Below are positions 1-4,364 of a DNA stretch of 7,899 bases, piece by piece. The stretch is from the NCBI GenBank assembly GCA_045659265.1, contig JAZOWO010000101.1:1-7899 (forward strand), read 5' to 3'. The translations under genes and the position numbers were made by a program. The notes beneath the pieces were generated by a model that had not been told where the DNA came from, ran no database searches, and saw nothing but the letters and a program-made list of their open reading frames with translations. Origin of the DNA: UMGS1649 sp045659265 (GTDB lineage Bacteria > Bacillota > Clostridia > TANB77 > CAG-465). Each line of letters begins with the position of its first letter. The stretch's first letter is position 1.

Positions 1-240
1 TAATCTAGCTTTGTTAGGTATATCATAAGGGAAATAATCCACATCTACATTTTTAGATATACTTCCTTTGTATTCATATTTATCTTGTAATAATTTTAAG
101 AAGGTGGTTTTTCCTTTTCCATTTCTTCCTATTAAACCTAGTTTCCAATCCGTATCTATGTTAAAAGAAACATTCTCAAATATATTAGTATAACTTCCAT
201 CATAACCAAAAGTTAAATTGTTTACACTTATTACTGACAT
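1..240 (-). CDS. ABC-F ATPase, Lsa-type ribosomal protection protein (partial, N-terminal 80 residues)
   Basis: Eighty in-frame codons begin at an ATG at 240-238 and run off the left edge, so the C-terminal part is missing. The product opens with an ABC nucleotide-binding domain: MSVISVNNLTFGYDG, then the block DWKLGLIGRNGKGKTTFLKL (about residues 36-55), which contains the Walker A motif GRNGKGKTT. The phrase WKLGLIGRNG(K/R)GKTT is typical of the Lsa/Vga-like antibiotic-resistance ABC-F proteins. These are soluble twin-ATPase proteins that bind the ribosomal E site and displace lincosamides, streptogramins A or pleuromutilins. Resistance is inference here, because the interdomain linker that determines drug specificity is outside the window. 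The start is set by a GGAGGTG ribosome binding site at 246-252, five bases upstream. No promoter is visible between it and the HD gene, so it is probably co-transcribed with that gene, with a hairpin at 261-290 possibly acting as attenuator. Confidence 0.85.
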   Translation of the reverse strand, partial: MSVISVNNLTFGYDGSYTNIFENVSFNIDTDWKLGLIGRNGKGKTTFLKLLQDKYEYKGSISKNVDVDYFPYDIPNKARL

Positions 241-260
241 ATATTCACCTCCACACTTAA

Positions 261-290
261 AACAAGGCCTAAATATTTTCAAGCCTTGTT
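261..290 (-). promoter_or_regulatory. Hairpin in the leader of the ABC-F gene, possible attenuator
   Basis: A perfect 8-bp inverted repeat, AACAAGGC / GCCTTGTT (261-268 and 283-290), has a 14-nt loop. On the minus strand it is followed by TTTT and then the ABC-F ribosome binding site. It sits between the HD reading frame and the ABC-F start. The T-run is short and the loop large, so it would be a weak terminator. ABC-F resistance genes are often controlled by transcription attenuation in such leaders, but the assignment here is inference. A three-codon ATG-GAT-AAA-TAA frame (300-289) ends at the base of this hairpin but has no evident ribosome binding site. Confidence 0.35.
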
Positions 291-299
291 ATTTATCCA

Positions 300-395
300 T
301 TATCTTAAATTACTTAGTACCTTTCTAGCTCTTAATATATATTCTTGTTTGTTATCTATTAGTCTTTGTAATTCTTCTAGATATTCTTTATATTA
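300..395 (-). other. In-frame 3' continuation of the HD-domain gene beyond a TAA codon (disrupted C-terminus)
   Basis: Reading straight through the TAA at 395-393, the same frame stays open for 30 more codons. It gives YKEYLEELQRLIDNKQEYIL followed by RARKVLSNLR, and ends at a second TAA at 302-300. The segment is charged, helix-like and lacks a start codon. It matches my recollection that proteins of this HD family continue after the '...ATxKMYxED' block with a short helical tail. The simplest reading is that a single base change (for example AAA or GAA to TAA) truncated the gene. A sequencing error or programmed read-through are alternatives. Confidence 0.6.
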
Positions 396-935
396 CCTAT
401 CTTCTACATACATTTTAGTAGTAGCATAGCCATTCTTACCAAATTTCTTTATAGCAAACTGATAAGATTCTTCTATTACATCTTCATCTGTAATTAAAGG
501 ATTCTTTTTAATACTAAACCCCATAGATGATGTAAGATAAATATCTATGTCTATTTTTCTATCTGCAGAAGATAATATTTTCCCATATATATTCCTTGGA
601 ACATATTCTAAAGAAGCTCTATGATCTTCTATTGCTTCTTTCATTACTAATCTTTCTTCATCTGTAAAGAAAGATTTTAACATTTCATCTTCATACATTC
701 TTTTAGCAGAAAGTATTTCATGCTCATCTCTATTTATATGACAGGCTATATCATGAAAAGATACAACTACATACAACATATCTAAATTAAGGTCATAGTT
801 TTCAGATATTTCATATGCTCTGTTTAGAACGAACTCTATATGTTCTAAATTGTGGCCTTTATCATTTAGGTTGTATTCCGGATATATATTTTCCTCAATG
901 TATTTCCTTAAGTTTACATTTACTAAATCTTTCAT
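393..935 (-). CDS. HD-domain metal-dependent phosphohydrolase family protein (C-terminally truncated by a TAA)
   Basis: This 180-residue soluble protein has the HD-superfamily metal ligand pattern: H28 and H32 in GHNLEHIEFV, the His-Asp pair H61-D62 in SFHDIACHI, H105 in EDHRASLE and D125 in SSADRKIDID. Family members are usually phosphohydrolases acting on nucleotides or other phosphate esters; the substrate here is unknown. The start is supported by a GGGAGGT ribosome binding site just upstream and by a good promoter at 965-993. The frame continues past the stop for another 30 sensible codons, so the ancestral protein was probably about 211 residues. The catalytic residues all precede the break, so the shortened protein may still be active. 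It lies upstream of the ABC-F gene in the same apparent transcript. Confidence 0.85.
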   Translation of the reverse strand: MKDLVNVNLRKYIEENIYPEYNLNDKGHNLEHIEFVLNRAYEISENYDLNLDMLYVVVSFHDIACHINRDEHEILSAKRMYEDEMLKSFFTDEERLVMKEAIEDHRASLEYVPRNIYGKILSSADRKIDIDIYLTSSMGFSIKKNPLITDEDVIEESYQFAIKKFGKNGYATTKMYVEDR

Positions 936-964
936 AATATACCTCCCTGATTAATACTATTTAC

Positions 965-993
965 AATATACTATATATGTATTAATTTTTCAA
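965..993 (-). promoter_or_regulatory. Sigma-A type promoter for the HD/ABC-F transcript
   Basis: On the minus strand there is a -35 TTGAAA (993-988), a 17-nt spacer and a -10 TATATT (970-965). It lies about 30 bases upstream of the HD start codon, downstream of the prepilin terminator. Matches to consensus are 5/6 and 5/6. Confidence 0.7.
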
Positions 994-1007
994 TGCTGAC
1001 GACAAAT

Positions 1008-1039
1008 AAAAAAGACCTGCTTTTGTTAAAGCAAATCTT
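1008..1039 (-). terminator. Rho-independent terminator of the prepilin-like gene
   Basis: A 12-bp stem (1028-1039 with 1012-1023) has two G-U wobbles and a 4-nt loop (AACA on the minus strand), and leads into T6 (1013-1008). It starts 12 bases after the prepilin stop codon. It could also serve as the hairpin often found just downstream of DGR variable regions, but termination is the simpler role. Confidence 0.8.
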
Positions 1040-1050
1040 ATTTATTATTT

Positions 1051-2130
1051 TTATTTTGTCAAACTAAAATCGTAATCTCCTGTTCCCACTGTGGCAGGGA
1101 TGCTAGATTTTAGACAAACTACGGGACGAACGCCAGCAATATAGTTGTAGTAGTAAGCGTTCACACAGCCACTGCCCGCACCCAAAACATGGCTATCGCT
1201 GTCGGCAGCCGGAGACGCCAACCAATAATCGTAATATGATGGCACATATAATCCGTCACTTGTTACTGACTCATAATTGAAATTGTTTATTATATACCCA
1301 TATGCGTCTGTTGTTAGTGTCATTGTTGGTGTGTATCCTTTTGCATTCCATCCTGTTTCTAATAATTCTATTGTAGGTCCACCTATTGCTCCTACTACAT
1401 TTGTTCCATATGTTGTTTTGTTTGCAAAATTTGCATAATCTTTTATTAATTGTGCTACTGCTTGTGAGTTATATGATGTATTTCCACTTACTGTATCTGC
1501 TAATGTATATTTTGCTCCATTTCCTACTCTAAACTTTTCATATAGTGCTAATTCATCGCTAGTTAAACTTGCTACTGTTGTTCCTTTGTCTAGTTTTGTA
1601 TCTCCTATTGAATCTTTAGCTATTAAATACACATAATCTTCATTGTGATAATATATTTGCCATTCATCAACTGTTACTGTTTTCTTTGTTTCTATTGTAT
1701 TTTCCTCATATTCGTCCCAAGCATATAAAGTTACTTCTGTAGTTACTGTATAGTCTACTGTTTTACCATAATCTTCTGGTCCTTTTATTAATGAACCTAA
1801 TGTTGTTGATGAACTATTTTTATTTGTAACTGTTACCCCTGTATCTGTTACTGTTATGTTCCATTTGTCTGCTGTTACTCCTTGTTCACCTAGTTTTGTT
1901 GTTACTTCGTTTACTAGTTCTGTTCCTCTTTTATTATCCATGTAAGCATCTGCCCATACTAATGCAGCCATATCTTGAACTTGAGCTTCATTTGTTAAAT
2001 CTACAGCTTGACTTGCTCTGTTTATTACACCTGTGTTAGATAATGTTATTACTACACTTGCTGCAAGTATTATCATTACTATTATTGTAATGACTAGAAC
2101 TATTAAGGATATACCTTGTTTCTTTTGCAT
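1051..2130 (-). CDS. Prepilin-like membrane-anchored protein with a C-type-lectin/FGE-like, DGR-type variable C-terminus
   Basis: 359 residues. The N-terminus MQKKQG-ISLIVLVITII resembles a type IV prepilin leader: a short basic stretch, Gly6 as the probable peptidase site, then a hydrophobic helix at about residues 7-30. The usual Glu at position +5 is absent (Val instead), which is common in this group of clostridial pseudopilin-like proteins. Residues 35-290 form a Thr/Val-rich extracellular region of no recognised domain. Residues about 293-341 (GLYVPSYYDYWLASP... GVRPVVCLK) match the C-terminal signature of lectin-fold DGR target proteins. The start is fixed by an AAGGAGG site eight bases upstream. 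Expression is probably controlled by the leader at 2157-2365. The protein is expected on the cell surface and may bind ligands through its variable face; the ligand is unknown. No pilus assembly genes are in the window. Confidence 0.85.
   Translation of the reverse strand: MQKKQGISLIVLVITIIVMIILAASVVITLSNTGVINRASQAVDLTNEAQVQDMAALVWADAYMDNKRGTELVNEVTTKLGEQGVTADKWNITVTDTGVTVTNKNSSSTTLGSLIKGPEDYGKTVDYTVTTEVTLYAWDEYEENTIETKKTVTVDEWQIYYHNEDYVYLIAKDSIGDTKLDKGTTVASLTSDELALYEKFRVGNGAKYTLADTVSGNTSYNSQAVAQLIKDYANFANKTTYGTNVVGAIGGPTIELLETGWNAKGYTPTMTLTTDAYGYIINNFNYESVTSDGLYVPSYYDYWLASPAADSDSHVLGAGSGCVNAYYYNYIAGVRPVVCLKSSIPATVGTGDYDFSLTK
1108..1233 (-). other. Candidate DGR variable region (VR) in the prepilin-like gene
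   Basis: This covers codons 300-341. Of the 24 codons for residues 310-333, 21 end in C or T, including GAC, AGC, CAT, GGC, TGT, AAC, TAC and TAT. That is what adenine mutagenesis of AAC/AAT template codons produces. The frame words flanking it (TGG-TTG-GCG-TCT-CCG before, GTT-CGT-CCC-GTA after) are constant-type sequence. The stretch is about half G+C, whereas the preceding 800 bases of the same gene are strongly AT-rich, as if it were copied from elsewhere. No second copy (template repeat) or reverse transcriptase is visible in the window, so a template would have to be remote. Confidence 0.6.
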
Positions 2131-2138
2131 TTTCTATT

Positions 2139-2145
2139 CCTCCTT
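2139..2145 (-). promoter_or_regulatory. Ribosome binding site of the prepilin-like gene, next to a 14-bp palindrome
   Basis: AAGGAGG lies eight bases before the ATG at 2130-2128. Immediately upstream is the perfect palindrome TTTTGCATGCAAAA (2147-2160), whose left part overlaps the T-run of the terminator. The word ATGCAAAAGA occurs both at the true start and 24 bases upstream, where it opens a six-codon frame (MQKKEE) that runs across the ribosome binding site. Confidence 0.75.
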
Positions 2146-2156
2146 CTTTTGCATGC

Positions 2157-2202
2157 AAAAAAGCAAAGCAGCACATACCTATTTAGTATGTGTTACTTTG
2201 CT
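2157..2202 (-). terminator. Terminator/attenuator hairpin in the prepilin leader
   Basis: A 17-position stem (2186-2202 with 2162-2178) has a 7-nt loop and two adjacent-region imperfections (one G-U type, one A/C type). It is followed directly by T6 (2162-2157) on the minus strand. It ends about 12 bases before the prepilin ribosome binding site, the position of a transcription attenuator. It could also stop read-through from the AI-2E gene, which lacks another obvious terminator. The stop codon of the upstream 39-codon frame (2195-2193) lies inside its 5' arm. Confidence 0.75.
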
Positions 2203-2312
2203 AGTTTTAACTTATTTTTGGGTGCAAAAAACGCTTCTAATGTTTGTTCATTAGAAAGTATTGTGTGTGTGTGTGTGTGTACAGCCGCAAGGCTTTCAGC
2301 GTTTTTTATCAT
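2193..2312 (-). CDS. Candidate 39-residue leader peptide containing a His-Thr repeat encoded by (CA)n
   Basis: ATG at 2312-2310 follows AAAGGGG at a spacing of about seven bases. The frame reads MIKNAESLAAV, then HTHTHT, then ILSNEQTLEAFFAPKNKLKLAK, and stops with TAA at 2195-2193. I do not recognise the peptide. It lies between the candidate promoter (2337-2365) and the prepilin gene, and its stop codon falls inside the 5' arm of the terminator hairpin. A terminating or stalled ribosome would therefore interfere with hairpin folding, as in leader-peptide attenuation. The (CA)9 tract within the frame would shift it out of phase if it gained or lost one unit. The same bases also fit a structured RNA, so the peptide may not be translated. 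Confidence 0.4.
   Translation of the reverse strand: MIKNAESLAAVHTHTHTILSNEQTLEAFFAPKNKLKLAK
2226..2307 (-). ncRNA. Possible three-way-junction RNA element in the prepilin leader
   Basis: An outer 10-bp perfect stem AAAAAACGCT / AGCGTTTTTT (2298-2307 with 2226-2235) encloses two hairpins. One is AGCC-TTGC-GGCT (2294-2283). The other is a 7-bp stem (2249-2255 with 2236-2242) with a 6-nt loop. The (CA)9 tract forms the single-stranded joint between them. The arrangement resembles a riboswitch aptamer upstream of an expression-platform terminator. I compared it by memory with c-di-GMP-I (GEMM) and other classes and found no convincing match. Because the outer stem ends in T-runs on both strands, a bidirectional terminator is an alternative. 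Confidence 0.35.
2262..2280. repeat. Dinucleotide tract, (GT)9 on plus / (CA)9 on minus
   Basis: Nineteen uninterrupted bases of alternating T and G. It lies about 130-150 bases upstream of the prepilin start, inside the leader and inside the candidate 39-codon frame. Such tracts can change length by replication slippage. Confidence 0.95.
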
Positions 2313-2336
2313 TTGTTTACCCCTTTATATATTTTT

Positions 2337-2365
2337 ATTCTATTACATATTCACTTTTTTGTAAA
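2337..2365 (-). promoter_or_regulatory. Sigma-A type promoter for the prepilin leader transcript
   Basis: -35 TTTACA (2365-2360), 17-nt spacer, -10 TAGAAT (2342-2337) on the minus strand. It begins five bases after the AI-2E stop codon and implies an mRNA leader of about 200 bases before the prepilin start. Confidence 0.5.
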
Positions 2366-2370
2366 TATAT

Positions 2371-3510
2371 TTATGCCTTTTTAATTTCCTTCTTAGGTTT
2401 TGTTTCTTTTATTTCTTTCTTATCTTTTTTAGTCTTTTCTTTAATATCGTTTTTAATTAATGTATATATTACAACTGCTGTTGGAACACTTAATAACATT
2501 CCGAGTACTCCAAACATATTACCACCAAGTGTTACTGCTACTAATACTAGTATTCCAGGTAATCCTAAAGATTCACCTACAACCTTTGGATAAATTACGT
2601 TTCCTTCAAATTGTTGTAACACAACCATGAATATTATAAACGGTAATGCTTTTGTAGGTTCAACTGCAACTATTAATATAGCTCCAATTATTATACCAAC
2701 AATTCCACCAACTATTGGTACTAAAGCTGTTACAGATATTAATACACTTATTGGTATTGCGTAAGGTATTTTTAGTATTATCATACCTATATAGCATAGC
2801 ACACCTAATATTATTGCTTCTAAACATTGTACTGTAAAGAAACTCTTAAACGAATTGCTTGTTAAGCTTCCTAAGTCTATAATCTTCTTTGCTTTCTTTG
2901 GTGCATATACATTAAGTAATGTTTTAAGTACTTCTGCAATTTTCTCTTTACTTGCCAATACATATATTGCAAATATTATTGAAATGATTGTTGTAGATAC
3001 AACACCAAATACTGATGTAACTAGTGTAAGTGATGATGTAAATACATTTGATGCTATGGATAATATTTGTGCTTTTAAGCTTGTTTCATCTAAGTTTAGT
3101 TTCTCTATATATTCTGTTAAATCCCATTTAACTGCTAAATCTTTTACTTCTGTTATATAATATGGAACATTTGTAATTAACATATTAATAATTGGAGCTA
3201 ATTCTGGAACGATTAAATTAATTATTAAATATATAATTAAAGATACAATTGCTATAGATAAAATAATAGCTAATATTCTTCTAATTACTTTAATTTTAAT
3301 CCAGCCCATATGCTTTTCAAAGAAAGACATTGGTATGTTTATTATAAAGGCTATTGCTCCACCTATTATAAACGGCAATAGTATGTTTGTTACTTTAGAT
3401 AATACTGCACCTAAAACTGTCATGTTGTTTATTAACCACCATGCAGCCAGTATTAATACTACATTTCTAAAAAATCTAGATAATGTATCTCTTCCTTTTT
3501 TCTCTTCCAT
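2371..3510 (-). CDS. AI-2E family transporter (PerM/YtvI-like membrane permease)
   Basis: The protein has 379 residues, the normal family length, with several hydrophobic segments: about 15-30, 42-62, 78-102, 158-187, 225-247, 250-283 and 286-352. A large extracytoplasmic loop of about 50 residues lies between segments three and four, as usual for the family. Conserved C-terminal features are visible: VPIVGG (264-269), QQFEGNVIYPKVVG (299-312) and LPGILVLVAVTLGG...LSVPTAVV (317-347). Members have been linked to export of autoinducer-2, to ion antiport and to unknown substrates, so transport specificity cannot be assigned. The C-terminal 25 residues are a Lys/Glu-rich cytoplasmic tail. The start follows an AGGAGG site that overlaps the TAG stop of the upstream gene, 15 bases away, indicating translational coupling in a three-gene operon. 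Confidence 0.9.
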   Translation of the reverse strand: MEEKKGRDTLSRFFRNVVLILAAWWLINNMTVLGAVLSKVTNILLPFIIGGAIAFIINIPMSFFEKHMGWIKIKVIRRILAIILSIAIVSLIIYLIINLIVPELAPIINMLITNVPYYITEVKDLAVKWDLTEYIEKLNLDETSLKAQILSIASNVFTSSLTLVTSVFGVVSTTIISIIFAIYVLASKEKIAEVLKTLLNVYAPKKAKKIIDLGSLTSNSFKSFFTVQCLEAIILGVLCYIGMIILKIPYAIPISVLISVTALVPIVGGIVGIIIGAILIVAVEPTKALPFIIFMVVLQQFEGNVIYPKVVGESLGLPGILVLVAVTLGGNMFGVLGMLLSVPTAVVIYTLIKNDIKEKTKKDKKEIKETKPKKEIKKA

Positions 3511-3525
3511 TTATTCTTGTTCCTC

Positions 3526-3894
3526 CTAGTATGTAATATGTATTGTTCTATAAATTCCGTGATTTACTACTTCATAACTTTGTATAAATATATCTTCTTT
3601 CATATATCCATATGTAGACTCATCATCAAAATACTCAAAGTCTTTCATATAATTTGCTACTTCTTCTTTTAGTTCTTTTTCACTTCTTAAAGAATAGAAA
3701 GTGGCTAACGTCATACAACACTCATTCTTAAAATATGAATACTTTGGCACAAATCTAATCTTGCCATCCACACCTTCATATTCTGTCTTAAAGAATGTTT
3801 CATTCGAGATTAATGCTAATACTCCTGTACCAATTGAAATTAAAACTAACAATATACCAGATAGTATTACTACTTTTAATATTTTCTTATTCAT
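3526..3894 (-). CDS. Small membrane-anchored protein, unknown function (122 aa)
   Basis: Not a family I recognise. Residues 1-4 are basic, and residues 5-30 form one hydrophobic segment that may be an uncleaved signal anchor. The remainder (about 31-122) is polar, with adjacent cysteines C59-C60, and would be extracytoplasmic. A Lys/Glu-rich helix-like stretch (68-86) is followed by acidic and Tyr-rich sequence. The start follows an AGGTGG site eight bases after the stop of the 92-residue gene, and its own stop overlaps the ribosome binding site of the AI-2E gene. The tight spacing says it is co-expressed with both neighbours; a shared membrane role is inference. Confidence 0.8.
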   Translation of the reverse strand: MNKKILKVVILSGILLVLISIGTGVLALISNETFFKTEYEGVDGKIRFVPKYSYFKNECCMTLATFYSLRSEKELKEEVANYMKDFEYFDDESTYGYMKEDIFIQSYEVVNHGIYRTIHITY

Positions 3895-3902
3895 AAAACC
3901 AC

Positions 3903-4181
3903 CTAGTCTCTTGTAATTATTCCTGACGTTATATATTTACCAAATATATAAAAGTCATATTTTGTTACACCTTTTAATTCATCTTCCGGCATAAAGTTAC
4001 CTTCAATATCAAAAGAATAACCTAGGCCTGTATATTTACCGCTTCCGCCATCATCTTTTAGGTCAGTACCTATACAAAATATTGGTTTCTCAAATCTTGA
4101 AACTGTAAAATAATCTGTAATTCCAAATCCTATTATTACAAATATTGTTATTGTAATTATTATTTTTACTATTCCCTTCAT
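3903..4181 (-). CDS. Small membrane-anchored conserved hypothetical protein (92 aa, 'DDGGSG...GLGYSFDIEGNF' type)
   Basis: An N-terminal hydrophobic helix (residues about 4-22) is followed by a short extracytoplasmic domain with a single cysteine, C36. The block FCIGTDLKDDGGSGKYTGLG, then YSFDIEGNFMPEDE, then GVTKYDFYIFGKYI, matches my memory of small unnamed proteins widespread in Clostridia and relatives. No function is known to me. It is the first gene of the operon with the 122-residue protein and the AI-2E permease. An AAGGAG site lies about nine bases before the ATG, and a strong promoter lies at 4209-4237. Confidence 0.8.
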   Translation of the reverse strand: MKGIVKIIITITIFVIIGFGITDYFTVSRFEKPIFCIGTDLKDDGGSGKYTGLGYSFDIEGNFMPEDELKGVTKYDFYIFGKYITSGIITRD

Positions 4182-4201
4182 TTGTTTTCTCCTTGTTTGT
4201 A

Positions 4202-4237
4202 TACGCTCATAATATCACAAGCGTAAATAATTAGCAA
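4202..4237 (-). promoter_or_regulatory. Promoter of the 92-aa/122-aa/AI-2E operon, with an inverted repeat over the -10
   Basis: -35 TTGCTA (4237-4232), 17-nt spacer, -10 TATTAT (4214-4209) on the minus strand. A 6-bp inverted repeat TACGCT...AGCGTA (4202-4207 and 4220-4225, 12-nt gap) is centred on the -10 and could be an operator. The promoter is well supported; the operator is a guess. Confidence 0.65.
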
Positions 4238-4269
4238 CTAATTAGCCTAAAAGTATAATATAAGATATA

Positions 4270-4303
4270 AGAAAACCACTCTTGAAACTATTCAAGAGTG
4301 GTT
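4270..4303 (-). terminator. Rho-independent terminator of the flotillin-like gene
   Basis: A perfect 13-bp stem (4291-4303 with 4274-4286), AACCACTCTTGAA paired with its complement, has a 4-nt loop. The 3' arm ends in TTTTC on the minus strand. It lies about 60 bases after the flotillin stop codon and 30 bases before the promoter of the next operon. Confidence 0.8.
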
Positions 4304-4314
4304 CAGCTGATTAT

Positions 4315-4329
4315 AATAAGTAGTTTGTA
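4315..4329 (+). repeat. 15-bp sequence repeated in inverted orientation on the other side of the flotillin-like gene (left copy)
   Basis: AATAAGTAGTTTGTA reads on the plus strand here and on the minus strand at 6139-6125, without mismatch. Two further shared words lie beside it: GAGTTTTATT (4332-4341; minus strand 6192-6183) and CAATCGTA (4347-4354; minus strand 6174-6167). This copy lies in the 3' untranslated part of the flotillin transcript, before its terminator. Confidence 0.8.
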
Positions 4330-4364
4330 GTGAGTTTTATTCTATACAATCGTAGAGTAAATGA

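Noticed and set aside
2223..2330. c-di-GMP-I (GEMM) riboswitch upstream of the prepilin, suggested by GGGGTAAAC and ACGCTGAAAGCC
   Set aside because: The second conserved arm and tetraloop receptor pattern of GEMM are missing, and the (CA)9 tract occupies that position. The resemblance is limited to short words.
2033..2593. Several overlapping plus-strand frames across the prepilin start, leader and AI-2E 3' end
   Set aside because: They are antisense to well-supported genes and leader structures, have hydrophobic low-complexity products, and have no convincing ribosome binding sites.
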